From positions 1 through 54,081 of the forward strand of contig CAISGR010000112.1 of assembly GCA_903884945.1 (NCBI GenBank): a DNA stretch of 54,081 nucleotides, given 5' to 3'. The position numbers and the translations under genes are program-made. Each line of letters starts with the position of its first letter. Position 1 is the stretch's first letter. A model generated the notes under the pieces. It saw only the letters and a list, made by a program, of their open reading frames with translations, was not told the DNA's origin and did no database searches. This DNA comes from an uncultured bacterium (GTDB lineage Bacteria > Pseudomonadota > Alphaproteobacteria > Sphingomonadales > Sphingomonadaceae). This document shows, piece by piece, positions 8,242-17,717 of this stretch.

Positions 8242-9111
8242 CTACCGGCTCCAGCGTGCCCAGATCGCGGTCGGCAGCAACAGGCCGCGCGCTTCCTCGC
8301 GAACCGCGAGCTCACCCGCCTCGACCTTGCCGCCCAGATCGCCGAGCGCCTGATTGAGCAGCTCGCCGATCGCGAGCGCCGACATGCGCACCGCATAGAC
8401 CGTCAGAAACAGGAAGCGCGATTCGGCATCGAGCAGCTTGCGGCACTCGCCGATCAGCCGCGGCAGCCCTTCCTCGAGCCGCCACACCTCACCCTCCGGA
8501 CCGCGGCCGAACTTGGGCGGATCGAGCAGGATCCCGTCATAGCGCCGCCCCCGCCGCACCTCGCGCGCGATGAACTTGGTGGCGTCATCGGTCATCCAGC
8601 GGATCGGCTTGTCGGCCATGCCGGAGAGCACCGCATTCGCGCGCGCCGCCTCGACCGATTTCTTCGAGGCATCGACATGCACCATCTTCACGCCCTTGCT
8701 CGCCATGGCGAGCGTGCCGACACCGGTATAGCCGAACAGGTTGAGGCACTCCGGAGCCTCCACGCCAGCGACCTGCCGCCGCATCCAGCTCCACACCGGC
8801 GCCATGTCCGGGAAGAAGCCGAGATGCCGGAACGGCGTGGTGTTGGCGGTAAAGCTGACATCGTCCCATTTGAGCGGCCAGCCCTCGCGCGGGACCGGCT
8901 CGGCATATTCCCAACGGCCGCCGCCCTCTTCATCCGAACCGGGAACGAACTCGGCCTGGGCGCGCCAGTCGGCGCTGGCCGGAGCCCAGAGTGCCTGGCC
9001 TTCGGGGCGGATGAAGCGGAAGCGCCCGTAGCGCTCCAGCTTGCGGCCATTGCCCGAATCGATCAGGCCGTAATCGGCCCAGGGTTCGCCAATGAGTGTC
9101 TGGAGCTCCAT
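8242..9111 (-). CDS. Class I SAM-dependent methyltransferase, RlmI/RlmK-like
   Basis: A 289-aa methyltransferase related to the C-terminal catalytic part of 23S rRNA cytosine methyltransferases (Methyltrans_SAM type). Motif I is LNLFGYTGVGTLAMA, the acidic binding strand is VHVDASKKSVEAARAN, and the catalytic-site motif is LLDPPKFGRGP. It lacks the N-terminal PUA domain of E. coli RlmI, so the RNA target is uncertain. It follows thrC on the minus strand after 14 nt and is probably cotranscribed with it. Confidence 0.85.
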   Translation of the reverse strand: MELQTLIGEPWADYGLIDSGNGRKLERYGRFRFIRPEGQALWAPASADWRAQAEFVPGSDEEGGGRWEYAEPVPREGWPLKWDDVSFTANTTPFRHLGFFPDMAPVWSWMRRQVAGVEAPECLNLFGYTGVGTLAMASKGVKMVHVDASKKSVEAARANAVLSGMADKPIRWMTDDATKFIAREVRRGRRYDGILLDPPKFGRGPEGEVWRLEEGLPRLIGECRKLLDAESRFLFLTVYAVRMSALAIGELLNQALGDLGGKVEAGELAVREEARGLLLPTAIWARWSR

Positions 9112-9125
9112 GCCCCTGCCCCCCG

Positions 9126-10523
9126 TCAGACTGCCACCGCCCGCTCGGCGATATAGCCGGTGACTGCCTCGAACGTGCCCGGAAGCGTGGCGTAGCGCTC
9201 CTCGCGATCGAACAGGTCGCCCATCCGCGCGGGCAATGCCGGGCGAATCCCGGTCGCGCGCTCGACCGCATCGCCAAACTTCGCCGGATGGGCGGTCGCG
9301 AGCGTGACCACGGGCACATCGGCCGGAAGCGTGGCGCGGCGCGCTGCGGCCAGGCCGATCGCGGTGTGCGGATCGATCACCTGTCCGGCGCCCTCATATG
9401 CCCAGCGCATCGCCAGCGACATGTCGTCGAGATCGACCCGGTCGCTGGCGAACAGAGCCGAGGCGCCGTCGCGCTGCGCATTGGTCAGCCGCATCGCCCT
9501 GCTCGATTCGAAGCCGTGCATCTGCTGGCGCGTCGCGGCGCCGTCGCGACCGCCGAGATCGAACAACAGGCGCTCGAAATTGCTCGACACCTGGATGTCC
9601 ATCGACGGGCTCGGCGTCGGCACGACCGTGCCTTGCGAATAATCGCCCTGACTGAGTGCGCGATGGAGGATGTCGTTGACGTTGGTCGCCACCACCAGCC
9701 TGGCGACGGGCAAGCCCATCTTCGCCGCGACATAGCCCGCGAACACATCGCCGAAATTGCCCGTCGGCACCGAAAAGGCGACCGGACGATCGGGGGCGCC
9801 GAGGCGGACGGCGGCATAGAAATAATAGACGACCTGGGCCATCAGCCGTGCCCAGTTGATCGAATTGACCGCCGAGAGCGCGAACCTGCCCGAGAAGCCG
9901 GGATCGTTGAACATCGCCTTCACCAGCGCCTGGGCGTCGTCGAAGCTTCCCTCGATAGCGATGTTATGGATATTGGGCGCGAGCACCGTCGTCATCTGCC
10001 GCCGCTGCACGTCGGAAACGCGACCGCGCGGATGCAGCATGAACACGTCGACGCCGGCACGACCCGCCAGCGCATCGATCGCGGCCGAGCCGGTATCCCC
10101 GGAGGTGGCGCCGACGATCGTTACCTGCTTGTCCGACCCGGCAAGGAAGCGCTCGAACAACAGGCCGAGCAGCTGGAGCGCAACGTCCTTGAAAGCGAGC
10201 GTGGGGCCGTGGAACAGCTCGAGGAGCCACTGGCGCTCGTCGAGCTGGACCAGCGGGGTAACTGCCGCATGCGCGAATCGTCCATAGGCCTGCGCGCAGA
10301 GGCTGCGCAGTTCCTCGCGGTTCAGCGTGCCCTCGACGAAAGGCGCCATGACCGCGACCGCCGTATCCACATAGGAAAGGCCGCGCAGGCCTGCGATTTC
10401 GTCGGCACTCAGGCTCGGCCAGGATTCGGGTACATACAGGCCGCCGTCGCTGGCGAGACCGGCGAGCGTGACCTGTTCGAAGTCGAGGACCGGAGCGGCC
10501 CCGCGGGTGCTGATATAGCGCAT
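9126..10523 (-). CDS. thrC: Threonine synthase
   Basis: A 465-aa PLP enzyme converting O-phosphohomoserine to threonine. The N-terminus MRYISTRGAAPVLDFEQVTLAGLASDGGLYVPE is characteristic. The PLP lysine is in the segment ELFHGPTLAFKDVALQ, and the phosphate-binding GATSGDTGSAA motif follows. The position downstream of surf1 after the oxidase operon is a common alphaproteobacterial arrangement. The 42-nt gap to surf1 holds no obvious terminator, so read-through from the oxidase operon is possible. It shares the aspartate pathway with lysC in this window. Confidence 0.96.
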   Translation of the reverse strand: MRYISTRGAAPVLDFEQVTLAGLASDGGLYVPESWPSLSADEIAGLRGLSYVDTAVAVMAPFVEGTLNREELRSLCAQAYGRFAHAAVTPLVQLDERQWLLELFHGPTLAFKDVALQLLGLLFERFLAGSDKQVTIVGATSGDTGSAAIDALAGRAGVDVFMLHPRGRVSDVQRRQMTTVLAPNIHNIAIEGSFDDAQALVKAMFNDPGFSGRFALSAVNSINWARLMAQVVYYFYAAVRLGAPDRPVAFSVPTGNFGDVFAGYVAAKMGLPVARLVVATNVNDILHRALSQGDYSQGTVVPTPSPSMDIQVSSNFERLLFDLGGRDGAATRQQMHGFESSRAMRLTNAQRDGASALFASDRVDLDDMSLAMRWAYEGAGQVIDPHTAIGLAAARRATLPADVPVVTLATAHPAKFGDAVERATGIRPALPARMGDLFDREERYATLPGTFEAVTGYIAERAVAV

Positions 10524-10565
10524 GGCTGACGCGCCTAACCTCGGCGCGCCAAAGTCACAAGTCGC

Positions 10566-11180
10566 TCAGGGCCTGAGTCGCTTGCGGAGCGCAATGCCGT
10601 AGATCACCGATGCGACGCCGGCAAACAGGAACCACTGCACCGCATAGGCGAGATGGTTGTTCGGAACCGACGCCAGATCGGGCTGTGGATTGGGCTCGAG
10701 ACCAGGCGCCGGCTTGTCGGCTACCAGCATCAGCATCCGGGGGTGGCGGGAGAAGAGTCCGACGATCATCGGCTGATGGTCTGGTGCATGCGTGATATAG
10801 CCGCTCACCTCGCCGCCGCGCCACGAAGGCTTGGCGTCGGGCGCCTTGGCCACCCCGATCTGGACCGCGAAACCCGGCCCTTCGGCGCCGGTTCGGCACT
10901 GCGCGATCTGCCGCCAGCCGACCGCGCCCGCAGCATTGCGCCCGCCCTCGACCTTGTAGCCGACCGGCTCGAGGCAGAAGGCACTGGCCCGGCGGAACAG
11001 CAACGTCTCGCCCACCGGGATGCGCGGAAAGGCGATCGCGGGGAGCGTCCGATTCGCCGAAAGCTGGGCGAGCAGCGCCTCCTTCTCGGCCTTGCGCTGC
11101 AGCTGCCAGAAACCCAGGCCGATCATCGCCGCGACGGCGAGACCGACCAAGATCGTGGCGATGACGGGGAAGCGCTTCAT
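10566..11180 (-). CDS. SURF1 family cytochrome oxidase assembly protein
   Basis: A 204-aa protein with the SURF1 topology: one N-terminal helix (about residues 5-22, followed by the GFWQLQRKAEKEALL signature) and one C-terminal helix (YAVQWFLFAGVASVIYG, about residues 180-197). Between them lies a periplasmic domain. SURF1 proteins assist heme a insertion into oxidase subunit I. The ATG overlaps the DUF983 stop by 4 nt (ATGA), showing operon membership. Confidence 0.92.
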   Translation of the reverse strand: MKRFPVIATILVGLAVAAMIGLGFWQLQRKAEKEALLAQLSANRTLPAIAFPRIPVGETLLFRRASAFCLEPVGYKVEGGRNAAGAVGWRQIAQCRTGAEGPGFAVQIGVAKAPDAKPSWRGGEVSGYITHAPDHQPMIVGLFSRHPRMLMLVADKPAPGLEPNPQPDLASVPNNHLAYAVQWFLFAGVASVIYGIALRKRLRP

Positions 11181-11557
11181 TTATCGGCTATTCGACCTTC
11201 GCGCGCCGAATTGCGATATTCGAAGACGAGCAGCGCTGCCTTGGCGATTCGCAGGGAGCCGATCACGCCGATCACCGCCAGCGGGATCAGGATCAGCGCC
11301 AGCAGCCACAGCGGCGGCTCAAGCGTGAGCTGCAGCGTCACGGCAATTCCGACCAGCGCACCGCCGACGATCAGCGTCAGGAACGCGGCGGGCCCGTCCC
11401 CCACATTGAAGGTGGTGAGATCAAGCCCGCAGGCGCTGCAACGATCGGCGAATTTGGTCGGCCCCGCAAACAGCGTCTTCGCGCCGCAACGCGGGCACAG
11501 CCCCTTGAGCGCCACCTGGGCGGGCGTCGGCGCGACAGCCTCGGCCCGCTCCGGCAT
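11177..11557 (-). CDS. DUF983 domain-containing membrane protein
   Basis: A 126-aa protein with two CxxC pairs near the N-terminus (CPRCGAKTLF and DRCSACGLDL; cysteines at about 21, 24, 40 and 43), a zinc-ribbon-like arrangement, followed by two hydrophobic segments. DUF983 genes regularly sit inside alphaproteobacterial cta operons; a role in oxidase biogenesis is inferred only from this. ATG 11557 is preferred; an in-frame TTG at 11563 overlaps the ctaE stop. Confidence 0.88.
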   Translation of the reverse strand: MPERAEAVAPTPAQVALKGLCPRCGAKTLFAGPTKFADRCSACGLDLTTFNVGDGPAAFLTLIVGGALVGIAVTLQLTLEPPLWLLALILIPLAVIGVIGSLRIAKAALLVFEYRNSAREGRIADK

Positions 11558-11559
11558 GG

Positions 11560-12480
11560 TCAACCTGCGTGGACCGGTGCGCCCCAGCCGCCCCAGACAT
11601 AGATGGAGACGAACAGGAACAGCCAGACGACGTCGACGAAATGCCAGTACCAGGCAGCGGCCTCGAAGCCGAAATGCTGGCGTGGCGTAAAGTCACCCTT
11701 ATAGGCGCGGATCAGGCACACGATCAGGAAAATCGTGCCGATGATCACATGGAAGCCGTGGAAGCCCGTGGCCATGAAGAAGGACGCGCCATAGTTGATC
11801 CCCTGGAAGGGGAAGGGCGCTTCCGAATATTCATAGGCCTGGATCGACGAGAAGAGCAGGCCGAGAATGATCGTCAGCCACAGCCCCTTGAGCACGCCGT
11901 CACGGTTGCCCACGCCGATCAGGCCCCAGAGGCCGGTCTTCTCGCCACCGCGCTGACCGTGGATCAGCGCATGGTGCGCCCAGGTCACCGTGGTGCCCGA
12001 AGTCAGCAGGATGAGCGTGTTGAGCAGCGGGAACTTGAAGGCATCGATCACCTCGAGCCCCTTGGGCGGCCAGGTCGCTGCGCCCGCGGCCGCGTTCGTG
12101 ATCAGACTGACGGTGCCGTCCACGATCTGGACCGGTGCCGGGAAGAGCGAGAAATCGAAGAAGGCCCAGAACCAACCGACGAAGAACATGACCTCGGAGG
12201 CAATGAAGAGGATCATGCCATAGCGCAGATGGAGCTGCACCACCGGCGTATGATCGCCGGCATGCGCTTCCCTGATCACGTTGCTCCACCAGGAGAACAT
12301 GGTGAGCAGAACAGCCGCGACGCCGAGGAAGAAGATCACGCCCCCGCCGATGCCGAACACGCTGCCGGAGTGCATCCACATGATGCCGCCGATCGCCATC
12401 GCCAGCGCGGAGAACGCGCCGGTAATCGGCCAGATATCGGGTGGCAGGATATGATAATCGTGATTCTTGGCGCCGGCCAT
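11560..12480 (-). CDS. ctaE: Cytochrome c oxidase subunit III
   Basis: A 306-aa polytopic protein with seven predicted helices, beginning MAGAKNHDYHILPPDIWPI, a start shared by alphaproteobacterial subunit III. Conserved family stretches include FFVGWFWAFFDFSLFP, TSGTTVTWAHHALI and AWYWHFVDVVWLFLF. The subunit stabilises subunit I and supports proton uptake in the aa3 oxidase. It lies 34 nt after ctaG. Confidence 0.96.
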   Translation of the reverse strand: MAGAKNHDYHILPPDIWPITGAFSALAMAIGGIMWMHSGSVFGIGGGVIFFLGVAAVLLTMFSWWSNVIREAHAGDHTPVVQLHLRYGMILFIASEVMFFVGWFWAFFDFSLFPAPVQIVDGTVSLITNAAAGAATWPPKGLEVIDAFKFPLLNTLILLTSGTTVTWAHHALIHGQRGGEKTGLWGLIGVGNRDGVLKGLWLTIILGLLFSSIQAYEYSEAPFPFQGINYGASFFMATGFHGFHVIIGTIFLIVCLIRAYKGDFTPRQHFGFEAAAWYWHFVDVVWLFLFVSIYVWGGWGAPVHAG

Positions 12481-12514
12481 TCTTCGGTCCCCGTTTTAGG
12501 CTGTCGGTATCGCT

Positions 12515-13048
12515 CTAGCTCGCGGCTTTCGCGGAATCCACTGGGTAAAAGGTGTAGCTGAGCGTGATCGTTTTCACGTCGACCGCATCCGGATCGGCAA
12601 GGATCTTCGGATCGACATAGAAGATCACCGGCATCCGCGCCGTCTCACCCGGCTTCAGCGTCTGCTGCGTGAAGCAGAAGCACTGGATCTTGGTGAAATA
12701 CTTCCCGGCCTGAGCCGGCGTGACGTTGAACGTCGCGGTTCCGGTGATCGGCTTGTCGCTGTTGTTGGTCGCAAGGAAGAACGCCATGTCGCGCGCGCCG
12801 ATCGCCACCGTGTCCGACGGAGTCTCCGGCCGGAAGGTCCAGGGCAGCTTGGGCGCCACATTGGTATCGAAATCGATCCGGACCTGTTGCGCCACCGCAC
12901 CCGGCGCCGCGATCCCGCGCTGGGTGGTGCCATTCAGGCCGGTCGCCTGGCAGAAGACACGATACAACGGCACGCTTGCCCAGCCCAGGCCCGACATCGC
13001 GGCAACGCCGACCAGCGCAAGCAGCAGCGTGCGGGTCTTCCGGCTCAT
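12515..13048 (-). CDS. ctaG: Cytochrome c oxidase copper chaperone CtaG/Cox11
   Basis: A 177-aa membrane-anchored protein: one N-terminal helix (about residues 7-26), then a periplasmic immunoglobulin-like domain. The copper ligands are in the CFCFTQQTL motif (CxC), and WASVPLYRVFCQATGLNGT is the conserved lead-in. Cox11/CtaG inserts Cu(B) into subunit I. The ATG at 13048 overlaps the stop of the 45-codon upstream gene by 4 nt (ATGA). Confidence 0.95.
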   Translation of the reverse strand: MSRKTRTLLLALVGVAAMSGLGWASVPLYRVFCQATGLNGTTQRGIAAPGAVAQQVRIDFDTNVAPKLPWTFRPETPSDTVAIGARDMAFFLATNNSDKPITGTATFNVTPAQAGKYFTKIQCFCFTQQTLKPGETARMPVIFYVDPKILADPDAVDVKTITLSYTFYPVDSAKAAS

Positions 13049-13182
13049 TGCCCGCCCCCGGCCTTGATCTTGGCGATGGTGATCGCGAAGATCAGCAGCA
13101 CAAGGGCGCCGAGCAGGACGCCCATCACGACCGCGCGACCACGCTGGCGGGTCCGGATCAGCTTTTCGTCGTCTTCGTGCAT
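13045..13182 (-). CDS. Small single-span membrane protein in cta operon (CoxF-like position)
   Basis: A 45-aa protein fully inside the operon: its ATG shares one base with the ctaB stop (TGATG) and its stop overlaps the ctaG start by 4 nt. The first 17 residues are charged ([17 protein letters not shown]), followed by a 21-residue hydrophobic helix and a short AKIKAGGGQ tail. Small helical proteins at this place are known in alphaproteobacterial oxidase operons and are often labelled CoxF. The coupling on both sides makes it very likely to be translated; its function is unknown. Confidence 0.85.
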   Translation of the reverse strand: MHEDDEKLIRTRQRGRAVVMGVLLGALVLLIFAITIAKIKAGGGQ

Positions 13183-14087
13183 CAGCCGATCCACCTGTCG
13201 ACGACGAGCGCGCCGAAGAGAATGAAGAGATAAAGGATCGACCAGGCGAACAGCCGTTTTTCGGGGCGCATCGCATCGCCTGCCCCGGTCGAGCGCGTGC
13301 TGACCCGCAACGCGAGTCCGGCGAAGACGCCTGTCGCCGCTATCGCGACACCCCCGTAGAGCGTACCGGTCAGCCGCAATGCCCAGGGGGCAATCGCCGC
13401 GATAGCCATGGGTATGGTGTAGAGCCCGATCTGCAGGCGCGTTGCCCGTTCACCCGCGACGACCGGCAGCATCGGGACGCCGGCAGCGGCGTAATCGGAC
13501 TTCATGAACAACGCGAGCGCCCAGAAGTGCGGCGGCGTCCACAGGAACACGAGCGCGAACAACAATATCGGCAGCGTCGCGACATGGCCTGTCGCAGCCG
13601 CCCAGCCGATCAGTGGCGGGAACGCGCCGGCCGCGCCGCCGATGACGATGTTCTGCGGCGTGCGGCGCTTCAGCCAGACGGTGTAGACGAGCACGTAAAA
13701 GAGAATCGAGACGGTCAGGATCGCGGCCGCGACCAGATTGACCGCCAGCCCCATCAGGATCACCGAAAAAGCCCCAAGTCCCACGCCGAAGTGCAGCGCC
13801 GACTGCCGGTCCATCCGGCCGGCCGGGAGCGGCCGGCGCTCGGTGCGCTTCATCTTCGCGTCGAGATCCGCCTCGTACCACTGATTGAGCGCGCCCGCCG
13901 CACCGGCCCCGAGTGCGATGCACAGAATGGCGGTGAAGCCGAGCACCGGGTCGACGGCCACCGGCGCCGCCAGCATGCCGCACAGACCCGTGAAGACGAC
14001 GAGCGTCATCACCCGCGGCTTGGTCAGCGCGAGGAAATCGCGCCAATCGGCGGGAAGAATGCTGGCTTGAGCGATCGTCGTGGTCAT
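13182..14087 (-). CDS. ctaB: Protoheme IX farnesyltransferase (heme o synthase)
   Basis: A 301-aa UbiA-superfamily prenyltransferase with about nine helices. The aspartate-rich prenyl-diphosphate site is [19 protein letters not shown], and the N-terminal [14 protein letters not shown] is the family signature. It farnesylates heme b to heme o, the precursor of heme a used by this oxidase. ATG 14087 is chosen; an in-frame GTG lies two codons upstream. It is separated from ctaD by 63 nt that contain a perfect hairpin. Confidence 0.95.
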   Translation of the reverse strand: MTTTIAQASILPADWRDFLALTKPRVMTLVVFTGLCGMLAAPVAVDPVLGFTAILCIALGAGAAGALNQWYEADLDAKMKRTERRPLPAGRMDRQSALHFGVGLGAFSVILMGLAVNLVAAAILTVSILFYVLVYTVWLKRRTPQNIVIGGAAGAFPPLIGWAAATGHVATLPILLFALVFLWTPPHFWALALFMKSDYAAAGVPMLPVVAGERATRLQIGLYTIPMAIAAIAPWALRLTGTLYGGVAIAATGVFAGLALRVSTRSTGAGDAMRPEKRLFAWSILYLFILFGALVVDRWIG

Positions 14088-14103
14088 GTTCACTTCAATG
14101 CGT

Positions 14104-14130
14104 AGCGGCGCCGGTAAGGCCGGCGCCGCT
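14104..14130 (-). terminator. Intra-operon hairpin between ctaD and ctaB
   Basis: Perfect 11-bp arms (AGCGGCGCCGG at 14104-14114 and its complement at 14120-14130) enclose the loop TAAGG. There is no T-tract, so full termination is unlikely. Its place suggests differential expression or mRNA stabilisation of ctaCD relative to the assembly genes downstream. Confidence 0.6.
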
Positions 14131-14150
14131 ATCGGTGTTGGTATCTGGCC

Positions 14151-15812
14151 TCAGTCGATCCGCGGCAGCGTCTCGAACTGATGGTAGGGCGGCGGGCTCG
14201 ACAGCGTCCATTCGAGCGTCGTGGCACCTTCGCCCCACGGGTTGTCACCCGCCTTCTTCCCGGCGAACAGCGACCAGAAGAGATTGACGAAGAACACCAT
14301 CATCGACGCAGCCATGATCATATAGCCGACCGTCGCGATCCAGTTCCAATGCTCGTAGCCGGGATTGTAGTCCGGAATACGGCGCGGCATGCCCTGGACA
14401 CCGAGGAAGTGCATCGGGAAGAACAGGATGTTCACGCCGACGAAGAAGATCCAGTAGTGGATCTGGCCGAGCGCCTCGTTGTACATCCGGCCCGACATCT
14501 TCGGGAACCAGTAATAGAAGCCGGCGAAGAGGCTGAACACCGCGCCGAGGCTGAGCACGTAGTGGAAATGCGCCACGACGTAATAGGTATCCTGCATGTT
14601 GTCGTCGACGCCGCCATTGGCGAGAACGACGCCGGTCACGCCACCGACCGTGAACATGAAGATGAAGCCGATCGCCCACAGCATCGGGGTCTTGAAGCTC
14701 ATCGAGCCGCCCCACATCGTCGCGATCCACGAGAAGATCTTGATGCCGGTCGGCACCGCGATCACCATCGTTGCTGCCGTGAAATACATCTTCACGTTCA
14801 CGCTGAGGCCGGTGGTGAACATGTGGTGCGCCCACACGACGAAGCCGACCACGCCGATCGCGACCATGGCATAGGCCATGCCGAGATACCCGAACACCGG
14901 CTTCTTCGAGAAGGTCGAGATGATCTGGCTGATGATGCCGAAGCCCGGCAGGATCATGATGTAGACTTCGGGGTGCCCGAAGAACCAGAAGAGATGCTGG
15001 TACAGCACCGGATCGCCGCCGCCGGCGGGATCGAAGAAGGTGGTGTGGAAGTTGCGGTCCGTCAGCAGCATCGTGATCGCCGCGGCGAGCACCGGCAGCG
15101 CCAGCAGCAGCAGGAACGCCGTGACCAGCACCGACCACACGAACAGCGGCATCTTGTGCAGGGTCATACCCGGCGCGCGCATGTTGAAGATGGTGGTGAT
15201 GAAGTTGATCGCGCCCAGGATCGAGCTGGCGCCCGCGAGATGAAGCGAGAGGATCGCCATATCAACGGAAGGCCCTGGCTCGCCATAGGTCGAAAGCGGC
15301 GCATAGACCGTCCAGCCGGTGCCGGCACCGCCGAAGAAGGGCGAGGCGAGCAGCAGGGTAAAGCTCGGCACCAGCAACCAGAAGCTGATATTGTTCATGC
15401 GCGGGAACGCCATGTCCGGCGCGCCGATCATGATCGGCACGAACCAGTTGCCGAAGCCACCGATCATCGCCGGCATGACCATGAAGAACACCATGATCAG
15501 GCCGTGTGCCGTGATCAGCACGTTCCACAGGTGGAGCGCATGATCCAGGCCCGCGTCGCCGCCGGGCAGATAGGCCGCCCAGGTGCCGAGATATTGAATG
15601 CCGGGATGGGCGAGCTCGGCGCGCATCAGGCCCGAAATCGCACCGCCGATGATCCCCGCGCAGATCGCGAAGATCAGATAGAGCGTGCCGATGTCCTTGT
15701 GGTTCGTCGACATGAACCAGCGCGCGAAAAAGCTGGGCTTGTGATCCGCGTCGTGATGCGCGTGATCATGGTGCGCTTCGAACGCGGAGGGGTGAAGAGC
15801 GGTGTCGGTCAT
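14151..15812 (-). CDS. ctaD: Cytochrome c oxidase subunit I (aa3-type)
   Basis: A 553-aa twelve-helix subunit carrying heme a and the heme a3-Cu(B) centre. The cross-linked His-Tyr region [18 protein letters not shown] and the Cu(B) ligand pair in [12 protein letters not shown] are intact. The [17 protein letters not shown] segment supplies the heme ligands. The N-terminus contains a histidine-rich stretch ([12 protein letters not shown]) before the first helix, which could bind metal but is not conserved in the family. It follows ctaC after only 3 nt. Its length is family-typical. Confidence 0.97.
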   Translation of the reverse strand: MTDTALHPSAFEAHHDHAHHDADHKPSFFARWFMSTNHKDIGTLYLIFAICAGIIGGAISGLMRAELAHPGIQYLGTWAAYLPGGDAGLDHALHLWNVLITAHGLIMVFFMVMPAMIGGFGNWFVPIMIGAPDMAFPRMNNISFWLLVPSFTLLLASPFFGGAGTGWTVYAPLSTYGEPGPSVDMAILSLHLAGASSILGAINFITTIFNMRAPGMTLHKMPLFVWSVLVTAFLLLLALPVLAAAITMLLTDRNFHTTFFDPAGGGDPVLYQHLFWFFGHPEVYIMILPGFGIISQIISTFSKKPVFGYLGMAYAMVAIGVVGFVVWAHHMFTTGLSVNVKMYFTAATMVIAVPTGIKIFSWIATMWGGSMSFKTPMLWAIGFIFMFTVGGVTGVVLANGGVDDNMQDTYYVVAHFHYVLSLGAVFSLFAGFYYWFPKMSGRMYNEALGQIHYWIFFVGVNILFFPMHFLGVQGMPRRIPDYNPGYEHWNWIATVGYMIMAASMMVFFVNLFWSLFAGKKAGDNPWGEGATTLEWTLSSPPPYHQFETLPRID

Positions 15813-15815
15813 GTC

Positions 15816-16934
15816 TTACTGTCCAGCGTTGCTGGCGCCGGCGGCATTGTCCGCGGCGGCCTGATTGGTAGCGGGAGCGGCGCTGGTCGCGTTCTCGACC
15901 GGTCCGGCGGCATTGGCGTCAGCGGCGGCCGCCGGCGCCGCGGCCGAATCGGCTGCGGTGGTCGACGGCTTGGCCGCGCCGGGCATGGTGCCGCCCTTGG
16001 CCTTCACCCAGGCAGCGAACACCGCGGGTTCGACGGCTTCGACGGTGATCGGCATGAAGCCGTGACGGGCACCGCAAAGCTCCGAACACTGGCCAAAATA
16101 GAGACCCGGCTTCTCGATGGTGAAGCTGGTCTCGTTGATGCGGCCGGGGATTGCGTCGAGCTTGATCCAGAAGGCCGGGATCGCCCAGCTGTGGATCACG
16201 TCGTTCGACGTGGTGAGCAGGCGGATCGGGACACCGACCGGGAGCACGATCCGGTTATCCGTCGCGAGAAGGATCGGGCCGTCGGCATCGGTGCGCGCAC
16301 GCTCGCCGGGCTGCACCTGATTGGCTTCCTTGAGCAGGTTCGAGGTGATCTCGAAACCGCCATGATCGGGATATTGATAGCTCCAGTACCACTGGTTGCC
16401 GATCGCCTTCAGCGTGACGGCATTGGCCGGTGCCGGCTTGTACTGCGCCGCGAGCAGGCCGATCGAGGGCGCAGCGATCAAGGCGAGGATGATGACCGGG
16501 ACGCCAGTCCAGATGATCTCGATCAGCGTGTTGTGCGAGGTCTTCGACGCTACGGGGTTGGCAGCGCGGCGATAACGGAACACCACCCACATCAGCAGCC
16601 CGAGCACGAACAGCGAAATCACGGTGATGACCGGGAACAGGATCGCGTTGTGAAACCACAGCGCGCGCCGTCCATTCGGCGTCACCTGCGGCTGCAACGT
16701 CATCTTGCCGTCGACCGGCATGCCGACGCCGGGCGTCGGCAGCATGTGCGGCGCACCGTCCATGGCGAGCATCGGATCAGTCGGCGTCGCAGCCGCCGGC
16801 GTCGCGGCGGCTGCCGGTGCTGCCGTGGTCGTGGCGGGAGCGGCCCCTTGCGGCGCCGGTGCCGTGGCATGGCCGATGCTCGCGATTGCGAGTCCTGCCG
16901 CCAGCACGATCGACTTCAACCCCTTACTGCGCAT
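15816..16934 (-). CDS. ctaC: Cytochrome c oxidase subunit II
   Basis: A 372-aa subunit that accepts electrons from cytochrome c through Cu(A). The signal peptide (about residues 1-22, ending near IGHATA) is followed by an Ala/Pro-rich low-complexity stretch, two membrane helices and the cupredoxin domain. The Cu(A) site CSELCGARHGFM has all ligands, and the aromatic patch QWYWSYQYPD is present. The C-terminus extends about 60 residues beyond the cupredoxin fold as an Ala-rich tail, longer than in most homologues. ATG 16934 is chosen; an in-frame GTG lies at 16946. First gene of the operon. Confidence 0.95.
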   Translation of the reverse strand: MRSKGLKSIVLAAGLAIASIGHATAPAPQGAAPATTTAAPAAAATPAAATPTDPMLAMDGAPHMLPTPGVGMPVDGKMTLQPQVTPNGRRALWFHNAILFPVITVISLFVLGLLMWVVFRYRRAANPVASKTSHNTLIEIIWTGVPVIILALIAAPSIGLLAAQYKPAPANAVTLKAIGNQWYWSYQYPDHGGFEITSNLLKEANQVQPGERARTDADGPILLATDNRIVLPVGVPIRLLTTSNDVIHSWAIPAFWIKLDAIPGRINETSFTIEKPGLYFGQCSELCGARHGFMPITVEAVEPAVFAAWVKAKGGTMPGAAKPSTTAADSAAAPAAAADANAAGPVENATSAAPATNQAAADNAAGASNAGQ

Positions 16935-17132
16935 GCGTCTCGTCACCCCTGATTGCGCCCTTTCCGTCAGAGGCGCGCGAGCGGGAATACGCTCGTTGCG
17001 ATGGGCCTATACGCGCGGTGTGCAGGTGTCTCAAGCGTGTCCGCTCGTTTTTTGCCACTCGCCTCGGTCAAGACGTTGCGCGCCCCCTGCCCCGCCCCTA
17101 TCAACCGCTCCGCTTCACGAAGGGCAGCGCGC

Positions 17133-17717
17133 ATGACTGACGACGAGATCCTTGCAGAATTCCGTGCCGCCGACGCACTGCTGGAGGGCCATTTCATTCT
17201 GTCCTCCGGGCTGCGATCGCCGCGCTATCTGCAATGTGCGCGGGTGCTGATGGACCCGGCGCGGGGCGCGCGCCTTGCCGCCGAACTGGTCAAGCGCATG
17301 CCCGCCGATTTGCGCGGAAGCATCCAGGCGGTCGTATCTCCGGCAATGGGCGGGGTGATTGCAGGACACGAGATGGCACGCGCCCTTGGCGTCGAAGCGA
17401 TGTTCCTCGAACGGCCCGAAGGCGTCTTCGAACTGCGCCGCGGCTTCCGCCTCGAGCCGGGCACGCGCGTGCTGATGATGGAGGATGTGGTCACCACCGG
17501 TCTCTCGTCGCGTGAGGCGATCGCGGCGATCGCACGCGCGGGCGGCAAGACCATCGCCGCAGCAGCGCTGGTCGATCGGTCGGGCGGCAGCGCCGATTTC
17601 GGCGTGCCCTTCTTCCCGCTGATCCGGCTCGACGTGCCCGTCTATGCCGCCGATTCACTACCGCCCGAAATGGCGGCGCTGCCCGCGGTGAAGCCGGGCA
17701 GCCGGGCGGCGGCATGA
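17133..17717 (+). CDS. pyrE: Orotate phosphoribosyltransferase
   Basis: A 194-aa type I PRTase converting orotate and PRPP to OMP. The PRPP-binding loop is [17 protein letters not shown], and [17 protein letters not shown] is the N-terminal substrate region of PyrE. ATG 17133 is preferred over upstream in-frame starts because it aligns with family N-termini. Its stop overlaps pdxJ by 4 nt (ATGA). Divergent from ctaC with about 200 nt between starts. Confidence 0.95.
   Translation: MTDDEILAEFRAADALLEGHFILSSGLRSPRYLQCARVLMDPARGARLAAELVKRMPADLRGSIQAVVSPAMGGVIAGHEMARALGVEAMFLERPEGVFELRRGFRLEPGTRVLMMEDVVTTGLSSREAIAAIARAGGKTIAAAALVDRSGGSADFGVPFFPLIRLDVPVYAADSLPPEMAALPAVKPGSRAAA

Noticed and set aside
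14181..16952. A very long (923-codon) open frame on the + strand
   Set aside because: It is antisense to ctaD and ctaC, which have full family matches. Its translation is His/Arg/Glu-rich without domains, as expected from the complement of GC-rich genes.
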